DNA of 37,983 nucleotides. Source: Castellaniella defragrans. GTDB lineage: Bacteria > Pseudomonadota > Gammaproteobacteria > Burkholderiales > Burkholderiaceae_B. The position numbers were made by a program, and so were the translations under genes. Numbering within the stretch: position 1 is the stretch's first letter; every line of letters starts with the position of its first letter. A model generated the notes under the pieces. That model was given only the letters and a program-made list of their open reading frames with translations. It did not search any database and was not told where the DNA came from. Of the stretch, positions 1-7,645 are shown piece after piece. The stretch is from positions 1 to 37,983 of the forward strand of contig NZ_JACHIB010000025.1 in assembly GCF_014203015.1 (NCBI RefSeq), given 5' to 3'.

Positions 1-80
1 GCTTGCTCATGGTGGACACTCATCGAAAGAAGCGTCCACCATTTTATTTCAAACTATTGAATAAATAAACAAATTAATGA
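1..80. other. AT-rich left-edge segment with inverted repeat
   Basis: This segment is strikingly AT-rich compared with the GC-rich gene beside it. It contains a perfect 9-bp inverted repeat, ATGGTGGAC at 9-17 and GTCCACCAT at 34-42, with a 16-nt loop and followed by a T-rich run. That shape would fit an intrinsic terminator of a gene to the left, or the end of a mobile element whose body lies outside the window. No protein frame of use is seen here. It abuts a gene that lacks its normal N-terminus, which favours an insertion or deletion junction near 80-95, but this is inference. Confidence 0.4.
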
Positions 81-197
81 AACACAACACTAGGGGCGCT
101 CAAGCAGCACCGGCCGCGCGCCCTGCTGCTGCTGCCACACCCCACGCCCGCCGCCGATCCCGTCGAGACCCGCGCCTACTGCCAGTCCTGGGGCCGG

Positions 198-2303
198 ATG
201 AACGGCTGCCTGGTGCTCGGCCCCGGGGCGCTGGGGGTGCAGCGTCCGCACCTGGGGCTGAACCTCAGCCTCGATCCGGGCGGCGCGCCCGTGGGCCGGG
301 TCGCCCTGGTCGCGCAATCGCGCATGGTGGCCGCCGCCGTGCTGGACTGGGCAGGCGACATCCAGCTCGGCTTTTCCGCGGTGGTCTCGGCCGGCGAGGC
401 GGACGGCGTCACCGTGGCCGAAGTCCTCGAATACCTGTCGATGGATCCGCGCACGGACAGCATCGTGCTCTACCTGGAGGAGGCCGATTCCTCGCGCCGC
501 TTCACCAGCGCGCTGATGGCCGCCGCCAGCGTCAAGCCGGTCATCCTGCTGAAGGCCGGCCGCTCGGACACCAGTCCGGCCGCCGACGCGGTGTTCGACG
601 CGCTGGTGCGGCGCACCGGCGCGGTGCGGATCCGCTTCTTCGTGCAGCTCTTCTCGGCGCTGAAGGTCCTCGTCCATGCCAAGCGCCAGCGGGGGCGCCG
701 CATCGCGCTGTTCTCCAACGGCTACGGCGCGGCCCACCTGGCGCTGGACGTCATCGACGGCAGCGGCCCGGTGTCGCGGGCCGACCTGTCCACGCAGACG
801 CGGCGCGACCTGGCGGCGATGCTGGAGCCCGGCGCGGCCCTGGACAACCCCGTCATCAGCCATGCGCCGCTCGACCCGGACCGGCTGCAGCAGGCCCTGG
901 GCGTGCTGGCGGGCGACGCCAACGTGGACGGCGTGCTGGTGCTGATCGCGCCGGACGCCCTGTCGGACATGGACGCCGCCGCCGAGGCCCTGGCGCGGCT
1001 CTCCCAGGCCTCGCCCAAGCCCATCATGTCCTGCTTCCTGGGCGACGCCTCGATGCGTTCGCAGCGCCACCGGCTGGACTCGGTGGGGCTGCCCGCCTTC
1101 CGCACCCCCGAATCGGCCGCCAATGCCTTCGGCATCCTGGCGTCCTATCAATACAACCAGACCCTGGCGCAGCAGACCCTGCCGCCGGAAATGCTCAGCC
1201 GGCCGCCGCGCCTGGACGAGGCCCGCACGCTGCTGAACGACGCCATCATGTCGGGCCGCACGGAACTCGACCCGTCCAGCTGCCGCTGGCTGCTGGACTG
1301 TTTCCACGTGCCGATCCGGCCGGACGACGCGCCCGTGCCCGCCGCCGCCCGCGAGCACGTGTCCATGGCCATCCACGTGCGCCAGGACGCGCGCTTCGGG
1401 CCGTACATGCAATTCGGGCCCGGCGGCGATTCCGCCCGGCTGGCCTCGCCCCACCGGGAAATCGAGCTGCCGCCGCTGAACAACTACCTGGCGCGCCAGC
1501 TGATCCAGCGCGGCAAGTTCTGGTCGCGCGTGCTCGAACGCGACCTCAGCCCGGCCGCCTTCGAGCAGCTGCGCGAGGCGCTGGAGCGGATTTCCGAGAT
1601 CGTCAGCGAGCTGCCCGGCATCCGCACCCTGTCGATCGACCCGCTCTGGTGGGACGACACCAGCCTGTATGCCGGCGGCATCCGCGTCGGGCTGGACCCG
1701 GACTACGACGGCGAGCGCCCCGAGAACCGCGCCTACCGCCACATGGCGATCCACCCGTATCCGCGCCGCCTGGTGCGGCCGATGATCCGCGACGACGGCC
1801 AGGAATGGCTGCTGCGGCCCATCCGTCCCGAGGATGCGGTGCTGCTGCAGGAATTCGTGCGGGACCTGTCCGACGAATCGCGCTACATGCGCTTCGTGTC
1901 GATGCTGCGCGAGCTCACGCCGCGCATGCTGGCGCGCTACACCCGCATCGACTACGACCGCGAGGTCGCCCTGGTCGCCACGACCCAGGTGTCCAATCCG
2001 GAAAACCGCGGCCTGCTGCGCGAGCGCATCGTGGGCTTTGCGCACTACCTGCGCAACGCCGATGGCCAGGGCGCGGAATACGCGCTGGTGATCGCCGACG
2101 ACTGGCAGCGGCGCGGCGTGGGCGCGGCGCTGATGCGCAGCCTGATCGACGTCGCGCGCCGCCAGGGCCTGAGCTACATCGAAGGCATCGTCCTGGCGAC
2201 CAACCGCCCCATGCTGGGCCTGATGACGTCCCTGGGCATGCGCAACGATCCCGATGAATCCGACCCCGGCATGCGGAGGCTTTGGATGAACCTGGACACG
2301 TGA
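198..2303 (+). CDS. 5'-truncated acyl-CoA synthetase-like protein with C-terminal GNAT acetyltransferase domain
   Basis: The frame encodes 701 residues from the first ATG, but it is open from 81 (a TGA ends at 80), and the residues read before the ATG (for example RALLLLPHP and ETRAYCQSWGRMNG) look like genuine protein of this family. Homologues I recall begin roughly 100 residues earlier with a Rossmann CoA-binding domain, so the natural start appears lost. Residues about 30-170 resemble the ADP-forming CoA ligase flavodoxin-like domain (GRVALVAQS; SIVLYLE; KPVILLKAGRS). Residues about 310-500 resemble a degenerate ATP-grasp part (ELPPLNNYLARQLI). Residues about 534-701 are a GNAT domain with the acetyl-CoA loop QRRGVGAAL. 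Related Pat proteins acetylate lysines of metabolic enzymes; activity of this shortened copy is doubtful. No good ribosome binding site precedes 198. It could be a pseudogene. The last codons lie in a palindromic repeat. Confidence 0.7.
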   Translation: MNGCLVLGPGALGVQRPHLGLNLSLDPGGAPVGRVALVAQSRMVAAAVLDWAGDIQLGFSAVVSAGEADGVTVAEVLEYLSMDPRTDSIVLYLEEADSSRRFTSALMAAASVKPVILLKAGRSDTSPAADAVFDALVRRTGAVRIRFFVQLFSALKVLVHAKRQRGRRIALFSNGYGAAHLALDVIDGSGPVSRADLSTQTRRDLAAMLEPGAALDNPVISHAPLDPDRLQQALGVLAGDANVDGVLVLIAPDALSDMDAAAEALARLSQASPKPIMSCFLGDASMRSQRHRLDSVGLPAFRTPESAANAFGILASYQYNQTLAQQTLPPEMLSRPPRLDEARTLLNDAIMSGRTELDPSSCRWLLDCFHVPIRPDDAPVPAAAREHVSMAIHVRQDARFGPYMQFGPGGDSARLASPHREIELPPLNNYLARQLIQRGKFWSRVLERDLSPAAFEQLREALERISEIVSELPGIRTLSIDPLWWDDTSLYAGGIRVGLDPDYDGERPENRAYRHMAIHPYPRRLVRPMIRDDGQEWLLRPIRPEDAVLLQEFVRDLSDESRYMRFVSMLRELTPRMLARYTRIDYDREVALVATTQVSNPENRGLLRERIVGFAHYLRNADGQGAEYALVIADDWQRRGVGAALMRSLIDVARRQGLSYIEGIVLATNRPMLGLMTSLGMRNDPDESDPGMRRLWMNLDT

Positions 2304-2490
2304 CAGTCCCCTGCGGACTGTCACGTGCCTGGTTCATCCGACCGGCTTGCAAGCCGGGAGGTGGATGAGCCCGGACATGGCACAGTCCCCTGCGGACTGT
2401 GCCATGCCTGGCGAATCGGAGCAGCCTGCAGGCTGCGACGTGGAGGGATGCCCCGATCCAAGAGTCCCCTGCGGACTGTCACGTGCCTGT
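2284..2490. repeat. REP-like palindromic repeat cluster (three A modules, two B modules)
   Basis: Module A is a 13-bp stem with a CCTGC loop. Copy A1 has CACGTGACAGTCC at 2297-2309 paired with 2315-2327, extended by an outer 9-bp arm GGATGAACC at 2284-2292 paired with 2331-2339. Copy A2 has CATGGCACAGTCC at 2376-2388 paired with 2394-2406. Copy A3 near 2461-2490 has a decayed left arm. Module B is a 16-bp palindrome: CCGGCTTGCAAGCCGG at 2342-2357 and GCAGCCTGCAGGCTGC at 2421-2436. The same two modules recur near 9864 and 21318. Lying between convergent genes, the stems could stop transcription from both sides. Further in between I see no gene. Confidence 0.8.
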
Positions 2491-3162
2491 CGTTGTCGTC
2501 ACCCGCGTCAGGAACGCCCGGATGTCGTCCAGTTCCTGCGGATGCAGGCCGTGCGGCATCGGGTAGGTGTGCCATTCCACCGGCTGCCCCTGGGCGGCCA
2601 TCGCGTCCCGGCTGGTCTCGGCGTAGGTCAGGGGCACCACCATGTCCATCGTGCCGTGCGCCATGAAGACCGGCGTGCCGGCGTTGGCGGGGTGGCGCTC
2701 GGCGGCCAGGGTGTTGCGCAGCGGCAGGTAGCCCGACAGGCCGATCAGGCCGGCCAGGCGCTCGGGGTGGCGCAGGCCGGTGTACAGGGCCGTGGCGCAG
2801 CCCTGCGAAAAGCCCGCCAGCACGATGCGTTCGGCCAGGATGCCGCGCTGGTTCTCCCGCTCGATCAGCTCGGTGACCGCGTGCCGCGCCGCGCGCAGGC
2901 CGTCGATGTCCTCACGCGCGTCGCGGTCCAGGCCGTACAGGTCGTACCAGGCGCGCATCGGCATGCCCTGGTTCAGGCTCACCGGGCGCACGGGCGCGTG
3001 CGGGAACACGAAGCGCAGCGCCGGCAGGCCGGGATGGATCAGTTCGGGCACGACGGGCTCGAAATCGTGGCCGTCGGCGCCCAGGCCGTGCAGCCAGATC
3101 ACGCTGTGCGTGGGCTCGGGGCCGGTGATGCGTTCGATGGTGTCCAGGAGGGTCGGGTTCAT
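2479..3162 (-). CDS. Alpha/beta hydrolase, carboxylesterase/phospholipase family
   Basis: This 227-residue protein has the usual length of the cytoplasmic carboxylesterase family (EstB, PF02230), which hydrolyses short-chain carboxylic esters. The nucleophile motif GFSQG places the serine at 119, the acid is D173 (GTMD), and the histidine is H204 (MPHG). The oxyanion motif [12 protein letters not shown] is at 25-36. The start is an ATG overlapping the TGA of the upstream darP gene by the ATGA arrangement, so translation is probably coupled; no strong Shine-Dalgarno sequence is seen. The frame stays open further upstream but that part is the antisense reading of darP. Its stop codon TGA sits inside the decayed palindromic repeat at 2461-2490. 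The natural substrate is not predictable. Confidence 0.9.
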   Translation of the reverse strand: MNPTLLDTIERITGPEPTHSVIWLHGLGADGHDFEPVVPELIHPGLPALRFVFPHAPVRPVSLNQGMPMRAWYDLYGLDRDAREDIDGLRAARHAVTELIERENQRGILAERIVLAGFSQGCATALYTGLRHPERLAGLIGLSGYLPLRNTLAAERHPANAGTPVFMAHGTMDMVVPLTYAETSRDAMAAQGQPVEWHTYPMPHGLHPQELDDIRAFLTRVTTTTGT

Positions 3163-3731
3163 CGGGAGGTCTCGTCGTCGAAATCCAGGGTCTTGAGCGT
3201 CTGGAACAGGGCGCGGTAGTGCTTGCGCGCCGGTTCGCGGCCCTCGGGCAGGGCGGCGTTGTCGCGCGCTTCCTTGCGGGCGGCGCGGATCTGCGCACGC
3301 AGGGCCTGGATGTCCAGGCCGGGGAAGCGTTCCAGCAATTGTGTCAGGACCTCGTCGCTGTCGAGCAGGCGGTCGCGCAGGTCCTCCAGCCGGTGCATGG
3401 CGCGGGTCTCCTCGCGCGAGCCGCTCGCCCACAGGTCGAGCTGGGCGCGCAGGGCGGCGGCGTCGGCGTGGCGCATCAGCTTGCCGACGTAATGCACCTG
3501 GCGGCGCCGGCCCTCGTTGCTGTGGATGCGCTGGGCCAGGGCGATGGCTTCGCGCAGCGGCTCGTCCAGCGGCAGCCGGGCCAGCCTGGCGGGAGGCAGG
3601 TCGATCAGTTCGCGGCCCAGGTCCAGCAGGGCGTGCATGTCGCGCTTGACCTGGGATTTGCTGGGCCGCCGGTCTTCCGGAAAGTCTTCCGGCGCAGCGG
3701 GCTGGGGCGTGTCGTGCATGGGTTCGGGCAT
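3159..3731 (-). CDS. darP: Ribosome maturation factor DarP (YjgA, DUF615)
   Basis: A 190-residue, highly charged, helical protein of the YjgA/DUF615 family. The family motifs are visible: [18 protein letters not shown] at about 23-40, a proline-rich [19 protein letters not shown] segment, and the [13 protein letters not shown] stretch. E. coli YjgA associates with late 50S ribosomal precursors and promotes maturation of the peptidyl transferase centre, so a cytoplasmic role in large-subunit assembly is expected. It is the first gene of a two-gene minus-strand unit with the carboxylesterase, overlapping it by 4 bp. It is divergent from pmbA, with about 65 bp between the starts. This pairing of yjgA with pmbA is common in proteobacteria. 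Confidence 0.93.
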   Translation of the reverse strand: MPEPMHDTPQPAAPEDFPEDRRPSKSQVKRDMHALLDLGRELIDLPPARLARLPLDEPLREAIALAQRIHSNEGRRRQVHYVGKLMRHADAAALRAQLDLWASGSREETRAMHRLEDLRDRLLDSDEVLTQLLERFPGLDIQALRAQIRAARKEARDNAALPEGREPARKHYRALFQTLKTLDFDDETSR

Positions 3732-3796
3732 AAAATGGTCCGTGATTGTCTATGATAACCGTCCCGAACACCCGTCTCGACACCAGCGGATTTTGC

Positions 3797-5164
3797 ATGA
3801 ACCCACGTACCGACGATTTCCTCGATGTTCCCGCCCAGCAGGCCCAGTTCCGCGAACTGGCCGAAGATGCGCTGCGCCACGCGAAGCAGGCCGGCGCCAC
3901 GGATGCCGCCGTGGAAATCTCCGAAAGCCGGGGGTTGTCCGTCTCGGTGCGCCGGCGCGCCATCGAGACCATCGAGCAGACCCGCGACCGCTCCATGGCG
4001 GTGACGGTGTTCGCCGGCCAGCGCCGCGGCTCGGCCTCGACTTCCGATTTTTCCGCCGATGCGCTGCGCCGCACCGTGGACGCCGCCTGGCACATCGCCC
4101 GCTACACCGCCGAGGATCCGGCCGCCGGCCTGCCCGAGCCCGAGCTCTTCGCCCTGCACTACCCGGACCTGGACCTGCACCATCCCTGGGCCATCGACGC
4201 CGCGGGCGCGGCCCGCCTGGCGATCCAGGCCGAACGCGCCGCGCTGGCCGCCAGCCCGCAGATCACCAACTCCGAAGGCGCCTCGCTGGACACCATGGAA
4301 GGCCATTTCGTCCTGGGCAATTCGCGCGGCTTCCTGGGCGGCTATCCCTATTCGCGCCACAGCCTGTCGGTGGCGCCCATCGCCGGGCGCGGCGACGGCA
4401 TGCAGCGGGACTACTGGTACACGTCCGCGCGCCGGGCCGAAGACCTGGCCGCGCCGGCCGAGGTGGGCCGCTACGCGGCGCAGCGCGCCCTCTCGCGCCT
4501 GGGCGCGCGCCCCGTGAAGACCGGCCGCTATCCGGTGCTGTTCGAGGGCCCGCTGGCCGTCGGCCTGCTGGGCGCGCTGGTGCAGGCCGCCAGCGGCGGC
4601 GCGCTCTACCGCAAGGCCAGCTTCCTGCTGGACACGCTGGGCAAGCCCGTGCTGGCCGACCACCTGGACGTGATCGAGAACCCCTACATCCCGGGCGCCC
4701 AGGGCAGCTCGCCCTTCGACTCCGAAGGGGTCCGCACGCAGGCCCGCCGGGTGGTGGACGGCGGCGTGCTCACGGGGTATTTCCTGTCCACCTACACGGC
4801 CCGCAAGCTGGGCATGGCGACCACCGGCAACGCCGGCGGCTCGCACAATCTCAGCCTGCGCTCGCGCCTGACCCGGCCGGACGACGACCTGCCCGCCCTG
4901 CTGCGTGCGATGGGCACCGGGCTGCTGGTCACCGAGCTCATCGGCCAGGGCGTGAACTACGTCACCGGCGACTACTCGCGCGGAGCCTTCGGCTACTGGG
5001 TGCAGGACGGCGTCATCCGCCACCCCGTGCAGGAAATCACGATCGCCGGCAACCTGGCCGACATGTTCCGCGGGATCGTCGCCGTGGGCACCGACGTGCA
5101 TGCGCGGGGCGCCAAATCCACCGGCTCGGTGCTGATCGACGGCATGGCGGTCGCGGGGCTGTGA
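3797..5164 (+). CDS. pmbA: Metalloprotease PmbA/TldE
   Basis: This 455-residue protein belongs to the TldD/PmbA (U62) family. TldD and TldE/PmbA form a hetero-oligomeric cytoplasmic protease that trims peptides such as microcin B17 precursor and CcdA. As is typical of the PmbA subunit, no HExxxH zinc motif is visible; the zinc site resides in TldD, which is not in this window. Family landmarks include SESRGLSVSVRRR, the NSEGASLDTMEG segment, KTGRYPVLFEGP and the C-terminal GNLADMF with GAKSTGSVLIDGMAVAG. The ATG at 3797 is preferred because family members begin close to FLDVPAQQ; a TTG at 3746 and an ATG at 3752 are in frame upstream. A TATGAT hexamer at 3751-3756 could be the -10 box of its promoter. 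Confidence 0.93.
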   Translation: MNPRTDDFLDVPAQQAQFRELAEDALRHAKQAGATDAAVEISESRGLSVSVRRRAIETIEQTRDRSMAVTVFAGQRRGSASTSDFSADALRRTVDAAWHIARYTAEDPAAGLPEPELFALHYPDLDLHHPWAIDAAGAARLAIQAERAALAASPQITNSEGASLDTMEGHFVLGNSRGFLGGYPYSRHSLSVAPIAGRGDGMQRDYWYTSARRAEDLAAPAEVGRYAAQRALSRLGARPVKTGRYPVLFEGPLAVGLLGALVQAASGGALYRKASFLLDTLGKPVLADHLDVIENPYIPGAQGSSPFDSEGVRTQARRVVDGGVLTGYFLSTYTARKLGMATTGNAGGSHNLSLRSRLTRPDDDLPALLRAMGTGLLVTELIGQGVNYVTGDYSRGAFGYWVQDGVIRHPVQEITIAGNLADMFRGIVAVGTDVHARGAKSTGSVLIDGMAVAGL

Positions 5165-5228
5165 GCCGCGCGGATTCTCGTGCGGCGCGGCGTGCAGCGC
5201 GGGGTCCCGCAGTGTAATATCGAACGGC

Positions 5229-5248
5229 TTGGTAGCAACCTATACCAA
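5229..5248. promoter_or_regulatory. Inverted repeat upstream of TRAP binding-protein gene
   Basis: TTGGTA at 5229-5234 and TACCAA at 5243-5248 form a perfect 6-bp inverted repeat with an 8-nt spacer, 29 bp before the start codon at 5278. A TAATAT sequence just upstream (about 5215-5220) could be a -10 box, so the repeat would lie near or after the start of transcription, where a repressor could bind. The geometry fits a dimeric regulator, but no regulator gene lies next to it. Confidence 0.35.
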
Positions 5249-5277
5249 ATATTCCAACCCACAGGAGATCCTTCATC

Positions 5278-6375
5278 ATGCAGCGTCGCGCATTTCTGAA
5301 AAAGGCGGGCCTGGGCGCGGTGGCGGGCACGGCGGCGGTCGCCGCCCCCGCCATCGCCCAGTCGAACCCCCAGATCAACTGGAAAATGACCTCGACCTAC
5401 GGGCCCTCGCTGCCGCCGCTCTTCTCGACGGCGCAGATGTTCTGCGACATGGTCAAGGAAATCACCGACGGCAACTTCAACATCCGTCTGTATCCGGCGG
5501 GCGAACTGGTGCCGGGCTACGGCGTGATGGACGCCGTCGGCAACCGCACCGTGGAATGCGGCCAGACGGCGTCCTACTACTACTACGGCAAGGATCCCTC
5601 CTTCTGTTTCGACACGGCGGTGCCCTTCGGCCTGAACGTGCGCCAGATGAACGCCTGGATGTACGAGGGCGACGGCCTGAAGCTGATGCGCGAACTGTTC
5701 GCGCCGCGCGGCATCGTCAACTTCCCCCTGGGCAACACCGGCACCCAGATGGGCGGCTGGTACCGCAAGGAAATCAAGACGGTCGAAGACCTCAAGGGCC
5801 TGAAGATGCGCACGGCCGGCTTCGCGGGCGAAGTCCTGTCGCGCATGGGCGTGATCCCGCAGCAGATCCCGCCCGGCGACATCTATCCCTCCCTGGAAAA
5901 GGGCGCGCTGGACGCCGTGGAATTCGTCGGCCCCGTGGACGACGAAAAGCTCGGCTTCCAGAAGGTCGCCAAATACTATTACTACCCGGGCTGGTGGGAA
6001 GGCTCGGCCCAGGTGTCGCTCTACGTCAACGACAAGGCCTACGCCGAACTGCCCAAGGCCTACCAGCGCGTCATCGACGTCGCCTCGCGCGCCGCCGGCT
6101 CGAAGATGGTCCAGGACTACGACGCCCACAACCCCGAGGCCCTGCGCCGCCTGATCGCCGCGGGCGCCGTGCTCAAGAGCTTCCCGCGCGAGGTCATGGA
6201 CGCCTCCTTCGAGGCCTCCAGCCAGGTCTACAAGGAATTCTGCGACAAGGACCCGGGCTTCAAGAAGATCTTCGACAACTACATGGCCTTCCGCGACAAC
6301 ATCGTGCCCTGGTTCCGCGTGGCCGAAGGCTCCTACGACAACTACCTGGGCGCCGCCCTGGCCCGCAAGAAATAA
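5278..6375 (+). CDS. TRAP transporter solute-binding protein, TakP-like (2-oxo acid type)
   Basis: A 365-residue periplasmic binding protein of the DctP family. It begins with a twin-arginine signal, RRAFLKKAG at 3-11, followed by an alanine-rich stretch ending in APAIAQ near residue 28, so it is probably exported folded by Tat. The mature part closely follows Rhodobacter sphaeroides TakP, which binds 2-oxo monocarboxylates: AGELVPGYGVMDAV, the YYYYGKDPSF segment, NTGTQMGGWYRKEI, LKGLKMRTAGFAGEV, GDIYPSLEKGALDAVEFVGP and YYYYPGWWEG are all recalled from that protein. The AGGAGA at 5263-5268 lies 9 nt before the ATG. No DctQ or DctM membrane subunit is next to it, so the transporter partners must be elsewhere. 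A terminator follows directly, so it is probably monocistronic. Substrate assignment is by similarity only. Confidence 0.9.
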   Translation: MQRRAFLKKAGLGAVAGTAAVAAPAIAQSNPQINWKMTSTYGPSLPPLFSTAQMFCDMVKEITDGNFNIRLYPAGELVPGYGVMDAVGNRTVECGQTASYYYYGKDPSFCFDTAVPFGLNVRQMNAWMYEGDGLKLMRELFAPRGIVNFPLGNTGTQMGGWYRKEIKTVEDLKGLKMRTAGFAGEVLSRMGVIPQQIPPGDIYPSLEKGALDAVEFVGPVDDEKLGFQKVAKYYYYPGWWEGSAQVSLYVNDKAYAELPKAYQRVIDVASRAAGSKMVQDYDAHNPEALRRLIAAGAVLKSFPREVMDASFEASSQVYKEFCDKDPGFKKIFDNYMAFRDNIVPWFRVAEGSYDNYLGAALARKK

Positions 6376-6396
6376 TTTCCCGGCCCCATGGAACGC

Positions 6397-6427
6397 AGGC
6401 GCTCCCCGCGGAGCGCCTCTTTTATTT
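6397..6427 (+). terminator. Intrinsic terminator after TRAP binding-protein gene
   Basis: AGGCGCTCC at 6397-6405 pairs perfectly with GGAGCGCCT at 6410-6418 around a CCGC loop, followed by a T-rich run (6420-6427). It separates the binding-protein gene from the ribosomal operon; the next promoter begins within the T-run. Confidence 0.85.
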
Positions 6428-6454
6428 GTCTGCCCCGGGCCGTCCATGTACAAT
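6426..6454 (+). promoter_or_regulatory. Sigma-70 promoter of the rplM-rpsI operon
   Basis: TTGTCT at 6426-6431 and TACAAT at 6449-6454 are separated by exactly 17 bp and both are close to the sigma-70 consensus. Transcription would start at about 6460-6462, giving a leader of about 115 nt before rplM. The -35 box overlaps the T-run of the preceding terminator, a compact arrangement. Confidence 0.65.
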
Positions 6455-6457
6455 GGT

Positions 6458-6547
6458 AGGATTTTCGTTTGGGTTTACACCGTACGGGCTATGGGACCGG
6501 CCTTGGCCGCCCTCATATAAAGCCCTGGCGGAGCAGGCGAAAATCCT
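6458..6547 (+). promoter_or_regulatory. Candidate structured mRNA leader of rplM-rpsI
   Basis: AGGATTTTCG at 6458-6467 is perfectly complementary to CGAAAATCCT at 6538-6547. The long stem would close the whole leader and bring its 5' end next to the ribosome binding region (AGGA at about 6567). A smaller CCGCC/GGCGG pairing lies inside. E. coli L13 represses its own operon through the leader, so an autoregulatory RNA element is plausible here. No sequence similarity to a known leader is claimed. Confidence 0.45.
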
Positions 6548-6574
6548 TTCATTCATTTCATCAGGAACACCATC

Positions 6575-7003
6575 ATGAAGACCTTTGTGGCCAAGCCGCA
6601 TGAAGTCAAGCGTGACTGGTTTGTGATCGACGCCAAGGGCAAGGTCCTGGGTCGTGTGGCCAGCGAAGTCGCACGCCGCCTGCGTGGCAAGCACAAACCG
6701 GAATTCACGCCGCACGTGGATACGGGCGATTACATCGTCGTCATCAACGCCGCCGATATCGTCGTCACCGGCGCCAAGGCGCAGGACAAGCGCTACTACC
6801 GTCACTCCACCTATCCGGGCGGGATCACGGAAACCAACTTCCAGAAGATGCAGCAGCGCTTCCCCGGACGCGCCCTGCAGAAGGCGGTCAAGGGCATGCT
6901 GCCCAAGGGCCCCCTGGGCTACGCCATGGCGAAGAAGCTGAAGGTCTATGCCGGTGCCGAGCACCCGCACACCGCGCAGCAGCCGCAACCCCTGGACTTC
7001 TGA
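6575..7003 (+). CDS. rplM: 50S ribosomal protein L13
   Basis: A 142-residue protein of normal bacterial L13 length. Recognisable segments are [20 protein letters not shown] at the start, [38 protein letters not shown] and [13 protein letters not shown]13 binds 23S rRNA early in 50S assembly. An AGGA motif precedes the ATG. It is the first gene of the conserved rplM-rpsI operon; rpsI follows 12 bp after the stop. Together with the promoter at 6426-6454 and the paired leader, expression is likely growth-rate linked and possibly autoregulated. Confidence 0.98.
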   Translation: MKTFVAKPHEVKRDWFVIDAKGKVLGRVASEVARRLRGKHKPEFTPHVDTGDYIVVINAADIVVTGAKAQDKRYYRHSTYPGGITETNFQKMQQRFPGRALQKAVKGMLPKGPLGYAMAKKLKVYAGAEHPHTAQQPQPLDF

Positions 7004-7015
7004 GGATAGGCCATC

Positions 7016-7408
7016 ATGATCGGTAACTGGAATTACGGCACTGGCCGCCGCAAGACGTCTGTGGCGCGGGTGTTCCTGAAAAAAGGCACGGGCAAGATCG
7101 TCGTCAACGGCCGCCCCGTCGATGAATACTTCGCGCGCGAAACCGGCCGCATGGTCGTGCGCCAGCCGCTGGAAGTCACCAACCACCTGGAATCGTTCGA
7201 CTTCCACGTCAACGTCCACGGCGGTGGCGAATCCGGCCAGGCCGGCGCCGTGCGCCACGGCATCACGCGCGCCCTGATCGACTACGACGAAACGCTCAAG
7301 TCGCCGCTGAAGCAGGCGGGTCTGGTCACCCGCGACGCCCGCGAGGTCGAGCGCAAGAAGGTCGGCTTCCACAAGGCCCGCCGGCGCAAGCAGTTCAGCA
7401 AGCGCTGA
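7016..7408 (+). CDS. rpsI: 30S ribosomal protein S9
   Basis: A 130-residue S9 protein: [19 protein letters not shown] at about 5-23, [15 protein letters not shown] in the middle, and the basic tail ending in RRRKQFSKR, whose terminal Lys-Arg reaches the P-site tRNA in ribosome structures. The N-terminus [13 protein letters not shown] is a beta-proteobacterial form. The Shine-Dalgarno AGGA lies just after the rplM stop, so the two genes are co-translated from one mRNA. A strong terminator ends the operon at 7444-7472. Confidence 0.98.
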   Translation: MIGNWNYGTGRRKTSVARVFLKKGTGKIVVNGRPVDEYFARETGRMVVRQPLEVTNHLESFDFHVNVHGGGESGQAGAVRHGITRALIDYDETLKSPLKQAGLVTRDAREVERKKVGFHKARRRKQFSKR

Positions 7409-7443
7409 TCCGCGATCCGGGCGGCTTGCCGCCCGGCGCCAGG

Positions 7444-7472
7444 AAAACGCCATCCAGCCGGATGGCGTTTTT
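7444..7472 (+). terminator. Intrinsic terminator of rplM-rpsI
   Basis: ACGCCATCC at 7447-7455 pairs perfectly with GGATGGCGT at 7460-7468 around AGCC, with flanking A and T runs extending the stem (7444-7472). A second GC hairpin (CCGGGCGG/CCGCCCGG near 7417-7436) precedes it. The remaining sequence up to argC at 7646 is very GC-rich with no gene; CATAAT at 7570-7575 may be the -10 box for argC. Confidence 0.9.
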
Positions 7473-7645
7473 CGTTGGGCGCGTCCCGGGGCGGGCGCGC
7501 TCCCGCGCGCGCCGGGCGGGCGCCGTGCGGGGCGCCGTTCTGGGCGTCGTGCGGCGCCGCCGCGCGTGCCATAATCTAGGGAAATCCCCGCTCCGCTTTC
7601 GCCGCGGGCGGGTCTTTTTCCGGACAGCAGACAGGATTTCAGCGC

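Noticed and set aside
90-2324. A very long open frame (744 codons) on the minus strand across the GNAT gene, and a plus-strand frame from 77
   Set aside because: Both are low-complexity Arg/Ala/Gly/His-rich readings of a well-supported gene in another frame; long shadow frames are normal at this GC content.
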